DNA of 14,908 bases. Source: Deltaproteobacteria bacterium. GTDB lineage: Bacteria; Desulfobacterota; Desulfarculia; Adiutricales; Adiutricaceae. The notes beneath the pieces are model-generated. The model had not been told where the DNA came from. It did not search any database and saw nothing but the letters and a program-made list of their open reading frames with translations. Both the position numbers and the translations under genes were made by a program. Below, piece by piece: positions 6,488 through 14,814 of this stretch. The stretch spans positions 1-14,908 of the forward strand of contig JAITJB010000150.1 in assembly GCA_031279155.1 (NCBI GenBank), written 5' to 3'. Positions within the stretch are counted from its first letter, which is position 1. Each line of letters starts with the position of its first letter.

Positions 6488-9163
6488 TTATGATGCTTTA
6501 AATGTAAAAGTCCCAGCCGATTTATTTAGGTCAATTTCCACCGTCCTGGCTCCGTCGTTTACGCTGCTTAAGGCGAAGCCGGAGAGATTGGGTAAAAGAG
6601 AATCATTTAGAACTCGATCGATATTACGGGCACCGCTTTCGACGGCGACACAGCTTTCAGCAATGCTGTCGATGACCGTTTGAGTCCATTGGAGATTTAA
6701 ACCGCGGCTTTGCCAAAAGCGATCTTTTAAGACCGAAAACCTGATTTCCACCAGTTCCCTAAAAATTTCCTTAGCAATGGGCGCGTAAGGAACCAAGGAG
6801 AGACGGCCCAAAAGCGCTGGCTTAAAAAATTGGTTTAATACTGGTCTTAAGGCTTCATCGAGGACCTTTTCCGATGGTTCTCCTTCCTCGTAGAGGGCAG
6901 TTATGATATCACCGCCAAGGTTGGAGGTCATAAAAATTATTGTGTTTCGAAAATCTACTTCGCGCCCCTCGCCATCGGCCAAGACACCCTTGTCAAAAAT
7001 CTGGTAAAAAAGGTTTAGAATGTCAGGATGGGCTTTTTCAACTTCATCAAATAGAACCGCTGAATAGGGTTGCCGCCGCACGGCCTCGGTCAGACGACCG
7101 CCTTCACCGTAGCCAACATAGCCGGGAGGGGAACCAATTAGGCGAGACACGGTATGTTTTTCTTGAAATTCAGACATGTTGAACTTTATGAGAAAACGCT
7201 CGCCACCGAAAAGTTCATCGGCCACAGCCAAAGCCGTCTCGGTTTTGCCAACTCCGCTAGGACCGACTAAAAGAAAAACTCCATTTGGGGCGGTAGGCTC
7301 CTCAAGGCCGCTAAAAACGGTCAGTACCGCCTTTTCGATAGCCCTTACGGCTATCTCCTGCCCGCGAATACGTTTCCTTAGCCTGGCCCCAAAATTTTCA
7401 ATACCCTTAGACTGGCCCATGAGTTTTTCCATCGGGACGCCCGTCCATTCGGAAATTACCTCAGTCACGAGCGGGACATCGACTTCAAAAAAAACCAGAG
7501 GCTTTTCCATTCTAATGGTGCCTAGTTGGTTTCGCAATTCCATTAATTTGGCAATTGGTTCAAAACTAGGCAATAACAGTGAGTCTTCACTGCGGTTTGA
7601 TCCGTTATCGATAAGAGACTCAATTGGCGTTTCCATTTGAGCCTTAATTGGTGTTGTATTAGTGGCTAAACCACATTTATCAGCAACTAATGTTCTGATC
7701 TTTATAATTTCGAGCGCCAAATCAAGCTCTTTATGCCATAAGGCATCGAGATTTTCTCTGGCTTGGTTTAGCGACGCAATTTTGGCTCTAAGACTGGGTA
7801 GATATTCTTCGAGGTTTTGGGTATAAGACCCATTGCCGTAAAGACCGTCTCGTTCCAGGGCGCTTAAAGCCCTTTTAGCGGCCCCCAGTTCTTCTTCCAG
7901 GGCTTCCAAGGAGGCTGGTTTGGCGCCTAAGCTGACTTTGACCCGGGCGCAGACAGTATCAAGAACGTCAATTGCCTTATCGGGTAAATAACGCCCACTT
8001 ATGTATCGCTCAGATAGCTCGGCGATACTGACAACGGCTTCGTCCCTTACGTAGACTTGGTGACTTTTTTCATAACTTGGGACTAAACCTCGTAAAATAG
8101 TAACCGTCTCCTCAGGTGTTGGTTCGTCGAGTTTAACTAGTTGAAAGCGTCGAGCCAGGGCGGCATCTTTTTCAAAGTATTTTTTGTATTCACTCCATGT
8201 GGTGGCGGCTAGGGTCCTGAGTTCTCCCCTGGCCAAAGCTGGTTTTAATAGGTTAGCCCCATCCCCCATGCCAGGGGTATTACCGGCACCAATTAGTGTG
8301 TGAGCCTCGTCAATAAAAACAACGATGGGAACAGGTGAACTTTTCACCTCGTCAATCACGCCTTTTAGCCTCCTTTCGAACTCTCCCTTAACACTAGCCC
8401 CAGCGGCTAAGCGGCCCATGTCTAAACTTATCAAACGGACGTTTAATAAGGCCTCAGGGACGTCATTTAAGGCTATTTTCAGAGCCAAGCCTTCAGCCAC
8501 AGCTGTTTTGCCAACACCTGGATCGCCAACTAAGATGGGATTGTTTTTTCGGCGCCGGGTTAATATGTCAATTACTTGGCGAATAGTACCGCCTCGAGCG
8601 AAAACCGGGTCAATTATACCGCCTTTCGCTTCTTTTGTTAAATCATTCGCGAACTGAGCTAAAAAGCCACCCTCTCGAACCACATCGAGGTTTATCCTGA
8701 GTTTGGTTTCTTCGATATGGCCTTCCCACAGAGTGCGCAATTTCTCAGGCGAGATTTTAAAGAGTTCCTGATAAAAGGGCATCACGCTATAGCGTAATGG
8801 ATTGGAAAGTAAGGTTAAAACTAATATGCCTACATCAATTTTGACAGTATTAAGCTCTAAAGTCGCAAATAAATAAGCCTCTTGGAGAAATTCTACCAGG
8901 AGCACAGAAAATACTGGACGTCCCGTATATTTTCCAGCTCTTTTGCGTCCTTTCTCTAAGAGCTGGCTGATAATATCAAGGTTTATATTGAATTGGCCAC
9001 AGATATCGTGAAAAGGGTTAGTTTGTTGAATTTTCTCAAAAAAATCCTCTATTCCTATTTCTTGACCACCCCTGCTGACGCAGCTCTCGGCCGCACCTTC
9101 CAACCCGGCACGGGTAGTCTCATCGAGCTTCGCCACCAATGAGGCCAGGTTAATGTTAAGCAT
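6488..9163 (-). CDS. tssH (clpV): TssH/ClpV, sheath-disassembling AAA+ ATPase
   Basis: ClpV is a cytoplasmic ClpB-like hexamer that extracts TssC from contracted sheaths so that TssB/TssC can be reused. The 891 residues have the normal layout. The N-domain (about 1-150) starts NINLASLVAKLDETTR, as in the ClpV family. AAA1 has Walker A GDPGVGKT (213-220), pore loop GASVKGEFE (255-263), Walker B VVFIDEA (281-287) and arginine-finger region ALARRF (335-340). A helical linker spans about 415-545. AAA2 has Walker A GPSGVGKT (634-641), pore loop GYVGYGEGG (681-689), Walker B AVLFDE (702-707) and sensor-2 GAR (845-847). All catalytic motifs look intact. The N-domain and ISEWTGVP (570-577) fit ClpV; the T6SS context separates it from housekeeping ClpB. 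It starts 26 bases after tssG; AAGAG abuts the ATG, so the ribosome site is poor. Confidence 0.98.
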   Translation of the reverse strand: MLNINLASLVAKLDETTRAGLEGAAESCVSRGGQEIGIEDFFEKIQQTNPFHDICGQFNINLDIISQLLEKGRKRAGKYTGRPVFSVLLVEFLQEAYLFATLELNTVKIDVGILVLTLLSNPLRYSVMPFYQELFKISPEKLRTLWEGHIEETKLRINLDVVREGGFLAQFANDLTKEAKGGIIDPVFARGGTIRQVIDILTRRRKNNPILVGDPGVGKTAVAEGLALKIALNDVPEALLNVRLISLDMGRLAAGASVKGEFERRLKGVIDEVKSSPVPIVVFIDEAHTLIGAGNTPGMGDGANLLKPALARGELRTLAATTWSEYKKYFEKDAALARRFQLVKLDEPTPEETVTILRGLVPSYEKSHQVYVRDEAVVSIAELSERYISGRYLPDKAIDVLDTVCARVKVSLGAKPASLEALEEELGAAKRALSALERDGLYGNGSYTQNLEEYLPSLRAKIASLNQARENLDALWHKELDLALEIIKIRTLVADKCGLATNTTPIKAQMETPIESLIDNGSNRSEDSLLLPSFEPIAKLMELRNQLGTIRMEKPLVFFEVDVPLVTEVISEWTGVPMEKLMGQSKGIENFGARLRKRIRGQEIAVRAIEKAVLTVFSGLEEPTAPNGVFLLVGPSGVGKTETALAVADELFGGERFLIKFNMSEFQEKHTVSRLIGSPPGYVGYGEGGRLTEAVRRQPYSAVLFDEVEKAHPDILNLFYQIFDKGVLADGEGREVDFRNTIIFMTSNLGGDIITALYEEGEPSEKVLDEALRPVLNQFFKPALLGRLSLVPYAPIAKEIFRELVEIRFSVLKDRFWQSRGLNLQWTQTVIDSIAESCVAVESGARNIDRVLNDSLLPNLSGFALSSVNDGARTVEIDLNKSAGTFTFKAS

Positions 9164-9189
9164 CTCTTTTAAGCACCATAGTTTTTATT

Positions 9190-10281
9190 TTAGGAAATAA
9201 CAATTTGACCCTCTACTGCGGAGGACGAAGAAAACCCCGTTGGGCGAAAGTTTTCGTCAGTGCTGTCGGCTTCCAAAAGCAACACACCATCACCACAGTT
9301 ACCCAGCCAAGTTGACCAGCCCAGACGGCATTGAGCTGTTTCGCTAATAATTAGCGCGGGGATATCTTCTTGTTTTAGACTTAGCTCTAAATCAAAGCTA
9401 AGCTGTGAGCGCATGACGAAACGTATAATCGACTTAAGCCTGGGAAAGGTTTGACCACACGGCAGAAAGCCATTAAAAGTTGGCCAATTTAGATTTTCTA
9501 TAACGATTCGAAACTTCCCTATTTGATCGCTGACGGTTTCGCCCAAAAGGCAATCATCGGACAAGGTACTGTTGGCCTGACCCAATGAGGATTTTTGATC
9601 GTTTGGGATTGTAACCTCGCGCCGTACGCACAAAACTAAGTAAACTTCGCGGTGTGAGAAATAATGGCGTAAAATGCTCTCCAAAGATCCGGTCGATTCA
9701 CCGTTAAAGGCGATTAAGCCTATGTAGGCCATAAGCTTTAAGGGATCTAATTGGTCGTTTTCCCTAAGGGTCCGATGCCCTAAACCCATAAAGCTAAAAA
9801 ACTGATTGGAGAGGCGATCCGCAGCCTTGGGCTTAAAGCGTATATGGTAACGATACTTAAGCCAAGAGTGGTACAGGATATCGACTAAGTGATGGTTAAA
9901 AATATCCAGAAAATCCCTTAAAACGCATTTTTCGTCCTGATGCTGGGCCACGTATTGTGTGAAATATGAGGGGAGAGGCGAAGCCGCCCCATGTAAGCCC
10001 ATGAGATTTATGGTTATTAAGGCCCGAAGGCCACTTTCGGTTGGCTCAAAGTCTAGATCCTTTATGTCGTGAGGAGGGAAGCTAAGCGAGGGGTTAACCC
10101 TGAAGCGGAGGCTATTTTTAGATTCATGACCCAAAAAGGAATTTATTAAGCTTTGACTGAGGGTTACCGCCTGAGCTAGGGTAAAGCTACCCGGGGTTTC
10201 GGTCAGAGCTTCTTTAAGACGCCTGCGCTCAACGTCTATGAACAGGTCTAAACCGTCATCATGCCTAATCGGGCTGGCCAT
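9190..10281 (-). CDS. tssG: TssG, T6SS baseplate wedge subunit
   Basis: TssG is a cytoplasmic baseplate protein that pairs with two copies of TssF to form wedges around the VgrG hub and also binds TssK. The 363-residue length is within the family range. Recognisable features are GLHGAASPLPSYFTQY (about 95-110), a variant of the family's G-x-x-G-PLP motif, FLDIFNHHLVDILYHSW just downstream, and LLGETVSDQIGKFRIVIENL in the C-terminal half, matching the family LGxxVxDRxGKFRI pattern. The start at 10281 lies within tssF, overlapping it by 34 bases in another frame. There is no other ATG near the N-terminus and the Shine-Dalgarno is not obvious (GGGG about 12 bases upstream), so translation is probably coupled to tssF. 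Confidence 0.95.
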   Translation of the reverse strand: MASPIRHDDGLDLFIDVERRRLKEALTETPGSFTLAQAVTLSQSLINSFLGHESKNSLRFRVNPSLSFPPHDIKDLDFEPTESGLRALITINLMGLHGAASPLPSYFTQYVAQHQDEKCVLRDFLDIFNHHLVDILYHSWLKYRYHIRFKPKAADRLSNQFFSFMGLGHRTLRENDQLDPLKLMAYIGLIAFNGESTGSLESILRHYFSHREVYLVLCVRREVTIPNDQKSSLGQANSTLSDDCLLGETVSDQIGKFRIVIENLNWPTFNGFLPCGQTFPRLKSIIRFVMRSQLSFDLELSLKQEDIPALIISETAQCRLGWSTWLGNCGDGVLLLEADSTDENFRPTGFSSSSAVEGQIVIS

Positions 10282-12011
10282 CGGTAGGTATCCCCGCGTT
10301 TTTCTTCCGTCACTGTCAACTCATGAAAGCTATTGACCGTTGCGTACAATGCCAAGAATTCATTAATAATTGAGCCAAAAAGATACATATCACCCTCACC
10401 ATTGAAAGCTTCTTGATTTAAGGTCAGAGTGGTTTTGGAGCCCCTAAGCGGTAAGCCTCGGTAGATCCGATCGGTAGAAAATGAATTAATCTTGATCAGG
10501 CCGTTAAACACCCGTTCCAAAGCCCTGGCCCTGGTTTTGTCGTGAAGAGCCCTAAAATCATAAGCAGAAATCACGGACTTTAAAGCCTGAATATCAATTA
10601 AAGAGATATAATTTAAAGACATATTGGAAATAAGCCGCCACAGTAAGTCACTTTCCAGCGGCGGGGCGTAGGAGCCACTGACAGGGGTTATGTTGGTGAA
10701 AGTTATGTTCTCAGGAGTATTATCAGAGTGGCGACAAATATCCCCCAACTCAAGCCTTTGAGCAAGTAACCGGTTCGTGACCGTTAGTTCAAGGGAAACC
10801 GTTTCCCTTATAGGGGCCCCTTTAAAAATATGGACGACGGAAATATAAGTTTCTGTGCCTTGGTCAAGAACTGAGGGCTTAAGTCTCAGACGGTAAAATG
10901 CCGAGGCCGAACCAGGTGTTTGACCGTGTTCAAACGACTCAAATGGAACGCAACTTACCTCTTTTTTGGCTTCATGAAGCCAGCTACTGACCTTATCTAC
11001 GTTATAAACCGCATAGTGGTAAGGATTTCTGGGATCGACTACGATCCGGTACTCGGTCTGCCGATGATCCATCAGGATGGGCGTGGCGTCTAAATGAAAG
11101 AGGTTAACGATAGGCGTACAAAATAATCTAATATTATCTTTTTTAAATAATCCAGCTTGCTTAGGCTGTTCTTTTAGCCTAAAAAGCAACTTAAAACTAG
11201 TCTGGTTTTTATATTTATCGGGAATGGCCTGGCTCAACTGGGCCAAGCCGGCTAATTGGACGAAGAGAAATTTTTCCGGAAAGCAAAAATACTCCTGTAA
11301 GAGCCGGTAGCCGGAAAAAGTGTTGGCCGGGTATAAATACATGGCCTCGGCTTCTTTAAAACCCACCGGGGTTAAGGCTTCGGGGCCTAAGGTCAGAAAA
11401 GTATGCTCAAAACCCTCATCGTCAATATAAGCGGCTTGAATATCGATAACTTTTTTTAGAAAAATTAGGTAGATAATCGTAGTCAAGCTGGGATCGCCAC
11501 AGAGAAAAAGCCTCAGCTTATCTAAGCTAAAGTTTGATAACGGCGCCCCAAGCGTCTGAAAGGATAAGCTTAAGAGCTGCCGCCCGGCATTTTCGCGATA
11601 ATCTAAGTCCACTAATTTTAGCGGGGCCACCTCGACGTCGTAGACGGTCTGGAAGGTACAGCCCAGCCCCTCAACGGGCTTTGAGGTAACTTTAGTTCCT
11701 TTGGGGATAATTAAATTACGGCTTAAATTTGAGGCCGGAAAGTACTGAAGAACGCTAGCTGACGGCACTGGGCGTAAATAATTTGGCCACAATAAGTTAA
11801 AGAGCCCGTGGGTTATTTCCGGCAGATCGTCGTCTAATTTTTGCCTAAGACGACCAGATAAAAAGGCAAAACCCTCCAATAATCGCTCCACGTCTGGATC
11901 GCGACCGGGAGTGCCCAAAAATGGCGCCAAGCCGGGATTTCGCCTCGAGAACTCCAAGCCCAATTCCCTCAAGGCGGCCAGTTCATCTTGATAATACTTG
12001 TTAAAGGTCAT
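10248..12011 (-). CDS. tssF: TssF, T6SS baseplate wedge subunit
   Basis: TssF is the main baseplate wedge protein, related to phage T4 gp6, and acts with TssE, TssG and TssK. The 587-residue length is typical. The N-terminus carries the diagnostic family segments YYQDELAALRELGLEFSRRN (6-25), PGRDPDVERLLEGFAFL (35-51) and LPEITHGLFNLLWPNYLRP (63-81). The C-terminal part includes LPLRGSKTTLTLNQEAFNGE followed by MYLFGSIINEFLALYATVNS, also family-typical, and the protein ends in WPARLGMMTV. The ATG at 12011 puts the signature at residue 6, as expected. The ribosome site is modest (AAGGG about 12 bases, GGA about 3 bases upstream). The 36-base spacer from tssE carries a TTAGATA repeat cluster. 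The 3' end overlaps tssG by 34 bases. Confidence 0.97.
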   Translation of the reverse strand: MTFNKYYQDELAALRELGLEFSRRNPGLAPFLGTPGRDPDVERLLEGFAFLSGRLRQKLDDDLPEITHGLFNLLWPNYLRPVPSASVLQYFPASNLSRNLIIPKGTKVTSKPVEGLGCTFQTVYDVEVAPLKLVDLDYRENAGRQLLSLSFQTLGAPLSNFSLDKLRLFLCGDPSLTTIIYLIFLKKVIDIQAAYIDDEGFEHTFLTLGPEALTPVGFKEAEAMYLYPANTFSGYRLLQEYFCFPEKFLFVQLAGLAQLSQAIPDKYKNQTSFKLLFRLKEQPKQAGLFKKDNIRLFCTPIVNLFHLDATPILMDHRQTEYRIVVDPRNPYHYAVYNVDKVSSWLHEAKKEVSCVPFESFEHGQTPGSASAFYRLRLKPSVLDQGTETYISVVHIFKGAPIRETVSLELTVTNRLLAQRLELGDICRHSDNTPENITFTNITPVSGSYAPPLESDLLWRLISNMSLNYISLIDIQALKSVISAYDFRALHDKTRARALERVFNGLIKINSFSTDRIYRGLPLRGSKTTLTLNQEAFNGEGDMYLFGSIINEFLALYATVNSFHELTVTEEKRGDTYRWPARLGMMTV

Positions 12012-12026
12012 GATCCAAGATATCCC

Positions 12027-12055
12027 TTAGATAACTATCTAATAATACTATCTAA
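12027..12055. repeat. Three TTAGATA/TATCTAA half-sites at the tssE-tssF junction
   Basis: TTAGATA (12027-12033) faces TATCTAA (12036-12042) as a near-perfect palindrome with a 2-base centre. TATCTAA recurs at 12049-12055, inside a direct 9-base repeat ACTATCTAA (12034-12042 and 12047-12055). The third copy covers the tssE stop codon. In mRNA the first pair could form a 6-base stem with a 4-base loop just upstream of tssF. Whether it is an mRNA hairpin, a protein site or chance in AT-rich DNA cannot be told from sequence. Confidence 0.6.
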
Positions 12056-12428
12056 ATCTCAAATTATCCAAGCTAAAGGCCCAGCGCCAGGGGGAAATTT
12101 CGCCGCTTTCAGTCGCTTTTCGCCCTGAGATGGAGAAAACCAACGTCATGGGCCCTTGGCTATCGGCTGAGACTTCCACTTTGACGTTTTTAAGTCGCGG
12201 CTCAAAGCGGTCGATACCTTCGGCGATAACCCGGCAGCATTCGGTTAAGAGCTCGCTTTTGGAGAGCCCTAGATCGTTTAGGTCTGGAAGGCCGTAGTCA
12301 GGAAGGCTTTGGACCGATCCCTGCCTGGTGGTCAAAAAACGCAAAAGATGATTTCGGATGGAATCGTCCTCCGTCAGAGCTTGGGCCTCTCGGCCCATGG
12401 TTAATCGTTCAAAAAGAGAGCCGCCCAT
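12048..12428 (-). CDS. tssE: TssE, gp25-like T6SS baseplate protein
   Basis: TssE is the small baseplate subunit homologous to phage T4 gp25, thought to start sheath polymerisation. The 126-residue product has LFERL (5-9), the loop motif YGLPD (45-49) and FEPRL (75-79), all characteristic of the gp25/TssE family. The C-terminal strand runs from about residue 93 to 122. The length is at the short end for TssE. The ATG at 12428 gives the family-like start GGSLFERL and has an AGGT-type ribosome sequence very close to it. It follows tssC after only 42 bases; hcp, often placed between tssC and tssE, is not there. The stop lies within the TTAGATA repeats, 36 bases before tssF. Confidence 0.95.
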   Translation of the reverse strand: MGGSLFERLTMGREAQALTEDDSIRNHLLRFLTTRQGSVQSLPDYGLPDLNDLGLSKSELLTECCRVIAEGIDRFEPRLKNVKVEVSADSQGPMTLVFSISGRKATESGEISPWRWAFSLDNLRFR

Positions 12429-12462
12429 TTACCTAAGCTGATTATCCTTATCTTTTACCTAA
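12428..12462 (-). repeat. Direct 9-base repeat TTAGGTAAA in the tssC-tssE spacer
   Basis: The coding-strand word TTAGGTAAA occurs at 12462-12454 and again at 12436-12428, where its AGGT is the closest thing to a ribosome site for tssE and its last A is the first base of the start codon. It may simply reflect two Shine-Dalgarno-like AGGT sequences in an AT-rich spacer. Confidence 0.5.
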
Positions 12463-12470
12463 ATTGCAGC

Positions 12471-13949
12471 TTACTCTTTATCGAGTTTTCCCACCAATGA
12501 CAGGGTGAAATAAGCTCCCATGTATTTAAAATGAGGCCGCACGGAAATGGTCACCCGATACCAACCGGGATCACCCTCAACCTCATCGACAGTTATCTGT
12601 GAACTTCTAAGAGGCCGCCGACTACGGGTGTCGGAACTAGGATTTTCCTGGTCAGCCACGTATTGGCGGATCCAGAGATTAAGCTCCCTTTCCAGGTCGA
12701 TGCGTTCTTTCCAGGAACCGATATTCTCCCGCTGCAAAACTTTGATGTAATGAGCTAGGCGGGAAATAATGAACATGTAAGGCAGTTGTGTCGAAAGCCG
12801 GTAATTGAGCTCAGCGTCTTTGCCTTCAGGCGAAGTCCCGAAGAATTTAGGCTTCTGGCAGGAACTGGCCGAAAAGAAAGCAGCGTTGTCGCTCCCCTTA
12901 CGCATAGTTAAGGCTATAAAACCCTGCTCAGATAGTTCGTATTCCCGGCGATCGGAAATTAAGACTTCGGTGGGGATTTTCATCTCGACGTCGCCCATGC
13001 TCTCGAAAAGATGAACTGGAAGGTTCTCGACGGCCCCGCCGGATTTAGGGCCGATGATGTTTGGGCACCAACGGTATTTAGCAAAACTATCGGTCAGACG
13101 CGAGGCGAAAGCGAAAGCGGTATTGCCCCACAGAAAACTATCGTGGCTACCGTCCACATTTTCTTTGTAGACAAAGGCCCTGATGGGATTATCATCAGGA
13201 TCATATGGCTGCCTAAGGAGGAAACGAGGTAGAGTCAAAGCTACATACCTGGAATCCTCGGACTCCCGAAAGTTATGCCATTTGGCATACCTCGGGCCGC
13301 TAAAAATATCCTGGAGATCCTTTAGGGCTGGAAGTCTTTCAAAGCTGTTTAAGCCGAAAAACGATGGTTCGGCAGCCGAGATGAAAGGAGCGTGGGTAAT
13401 TGCAGCGACGCTGGCCAGCGACTGCAAGAGCCTGATATCTATGGCTGTAGGTCCAAAATAATAGTTGCCTATCACAGCTCCAACAGGTTTACCACCGAAC
13501 TGGCCGTACTCGGCAGTGTAGATCAGCTTATAAAGGCTCGATTGCGCGATTTCCGAGGCGTCGAGAAAATCATCGAGTAGTTCGTCTTTGGTCAGATTGA
13601 TTATTTCGACTTCAATGTTTTCCCTGAAATCGGTGCGGTCGATTAAAAGTTTCAAGCCTAGCCAGGCCGATTCCATGGCCTGGAAATCTTTATCGTGAAG
13701 TATCTCGTCAATCTGTCGCCCCATACGGTAATCGATTTCAGCGATCATCCTATCTACAGTGGTTTTTTTGACCTTTTCATTTTGATAGTCTGGTTTGAGC
13801 ATCTCGGAAATAAAGGAACTGATCCCCAAGCGGGCCGCCTCATAGCCCTCGTCACTGGGAGTTAGGTTAGTTTCCTTGATGATCGACTCTAACAAATTTG
13901 AGGCGGTGACGGATTCACCACCCGTTTGATGCTGCTGCCGCTGTGACAT
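12471..13949 (-). CDS. tssC: TssC, large subunit of the T6SS contractile sheath
   Basis: TssC (VipB/EvpB family) forms with TssB the contractile sheath around the Hcp tube in the cytoplasm. The 492-residue length is typical. An N-terminal helix, ASNLLESIIKETNL (16-29), corresponds to the segment recognised by ClpV in known systems. Family segments follow: AWLGLKLLIDRTDF (95-108), FGGKPVGAVIGNYYFGP (151-167), LASVAAITHAPFISAAEPSFFG (178-199), KYRWCPNIIGPKSGGAVENLP (291-311) and the C-terminal RPHFKYMGAYFTLSLVGKLD (471-490), the strand exchanged between sheath subunits. The ATG at 13949 has GGAG 8 bases upstream. It is separated from its partner gene tssB by 358 noncoding bases, which is unusual. 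It is close to tssE downstream (42 bases). Confidence 0.98.
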   Translation of the reverse strand: MSQRQQHQTGGESVTASNLLESIIKETNLTPSDEGYEAARLGISSFISEMLKPDYQNEKVKKTTVDRMIAEIDYRMGRQIDEILHDKDFQAMESAWLGLKLLIDRTDFRENIEVEIINLTKDELLDDFLDASEIAQSSLYKLIYTAEYGQFGGKPVGAVIGNYYFGPTAIDIRLLQSLASVAAITHAPFISAAEPSFFGLNSFERLPALKDLQDIFSGPRYAKWHNFRESEDSRYVALTLPRFLLRQPYDPDDNPIRAFVYKENVDGSHDSFLWGNTAFAFASRLTDSFAKYRWCPNIIGPKSGGAVENLPVHLFESMGDVEMKIPTEVLISDRREYELSEQGFIALTMRKGSDNAAFFSASSCQKPKFFGTSPEGKDAELNYRLSTQLPYMFIISRLAHYIKVLQRENIGSWKERIDLERELNLWIRQYVADQENPSSDTRSRRPLRSSQITVDEVEGDPGWYRVTISVRPHFKYMGAYFTLSLVGKLDKE

Positions 13950-14307
13950 AAATAATGCTCCAACCTATAAATGTATTAAATTCATATTAAATGGATCAAA
14001 TGCAAAATTTAAATTCGACAAACCATCACTGCTCAATTGATCAGGTCATAATTTAAGCTTGCTTATTACGAATTTTATAAACATGATGAAAATATTGTAG
14101 TATTTTCTAAGCAATGAGTAAAAATTGATGCGATTTCAGAAGGCCTAGAATATAGTTGACTATTATAAAGTTCTTTTTTTTCAGGCGTTTACTCTAAATA
14201 GACTTTTTGCAGCTTGCTTTTTTTATTTTTTTAATCGCTTAACTAAAGATAGTAAAAATTCTATTCGTCGCAAGGTGCTAAATCATTCTAATTACTAGCT
14301 TTAACTA
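13950..14307. other. Long AT-rich noncoding gap between tssB and tssC
   Basis: These 358 bases hold no open frame longer than about 20 codons on either strand and no RNA gene I recognise. GC over 13981-14280 is 84 of 300 bases (28%). It contains T-rich tracts on the + strand at 14172-14181 and 14217-14232. AGCTTGCTT occurs twice (14056-14064, 14211-14219), and TAAGC/GCTTA forms a small palindrome at 14054-14065. On the minus strand there is a perfect TATAAT at 14167-14162, without a good -35 partner, and a TTGCGA-16-TATCTT pair just after tssB. I see no intrinsic terminator on the minus strand. It could be a secondary promoter and leader for tssC, a small RNA, or decayed sequence. Confidence 0.75.
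13981..13991 (-). promoter_or_regulatory. Shared 11-base element upstream of tssC
   Basis: The minus-strand word TTTAATATGAA ends 31 bases before the tssC ATG and recurs exactly upstream of tssB at 14904-14894. Two exact copies, each in the leader of one sheath gene, suggest a common promoter or operator element, but the sequence is AT-rich and chance is possible. Confidence 0.3.
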
Positions 14308-14814
14308 TCAGTCATTATCGATATCGTCATCGTTAAGGCCTAATTCCTTGATGAGGTTTTCTCGCTGAGAAGTATCGGTCAAAGTCTCCTCTATGGCCTT
14401 GCGGAAAGCGGGCAGGTTGCCCAAGGGGCCTTTGAGCGAGACCAGGGCCTCTCGCAATTCCAAGAGCTTATTTAGCTCAGGTACCTGACGAGCCACACCC
14501 TCAGGGGAAAAATCCTTAAGGTTGTTAAAAGACAAAGCGATCGGCAATTCATTGGCCCCCTCGTCGTCGGTCAGGTGATTGGGGACATTGATGATAAGCT
14601 TCAAATTTTGCTTGGCAATAACATCCTCGAAGTTGTTCTTGTTGATGTTAATGGGTTTGCGGTCAATCAGTCGGCGGGGATCGTGGCTGTGAAGAAAGTC
14701 ACCCAAGACCATTACCTTTAACGGTAGCTCAATCTCCTCTAGAGCTCCCCCGGTCGAAGGCTTAAAGGTGACGTTAATACGCTCTTTTGGCGCAATTGAA
14801 GATTCCTTGACCAT
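14308..14814 (-). CDS. tssB: TssB, small subunit of the T6SS contractile sheath
   Basis: TssB (VipA/ImpB family) intertwines with TssC to build the contractile sheath. The 168-residue length is normal. Family features are LPLKVMVLGDF (30-40), DRKPININKNNFEDV (51-65), FNNLKDFSPEGVARQVPEL (96-114) and LLELREALVSLKGPLGNLPAFRKA (117-140), followed by an acidic C-terminus ending DDDIDND. The usual GDFT-R-D loop reads GDFLHSHDPRR here, a small departure. The ATG at 14814 is supported by a strong GGAGGA (14827-14822) with a 7-base spacer, the best ribosome site in the window, which fits a highly translated sheath protein. It is the first gene of the visible cluster; tssC follows only after 358 bases. 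Confidence 0.98.
   Translation of the reverse strand: MVKESSIAPKERINVTFKPSTGGALEEIELPLKVMVLGDFLHSHDPRRLIDRKPININKNNFEDVIAKQNLKLIINVPNHLTDDEGANELPIALSFNNLKDFSPEGVARQVPELNKLLELREALVSLKGPLGNLPAFRKAIEETLTDTSQRENLIKELGLNDDDIDND

Noticed and set aside
7176..7640. A 154-codon open frame on the + strand.
   Set aside because: It lies entirely antisense to clpV across the ATPase core, has no recognisable family features and no ribosome site; it mirrors clpV codon use.
8325..8657. A 110-codon open frame on the + strand.
   Set aside because: It is antisense to the AAA1 domain of clpV, including Walker A and B, and looks like a by-product of conserved coding sequence.
14161..14232. T-rich tracts on the + strand taken as an intrinsic terminator.
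   Set aside because: No convincing GC-rich stem precedes either tract, and no + strand gene ends there.
13950..14307. Small open frames in the tssB-tssC gap, for example 20 codons from ATG near 13991 on +.
   Set aside because: All are about 20 codons or fewer, lack ribosome sites and have no recognisable features.
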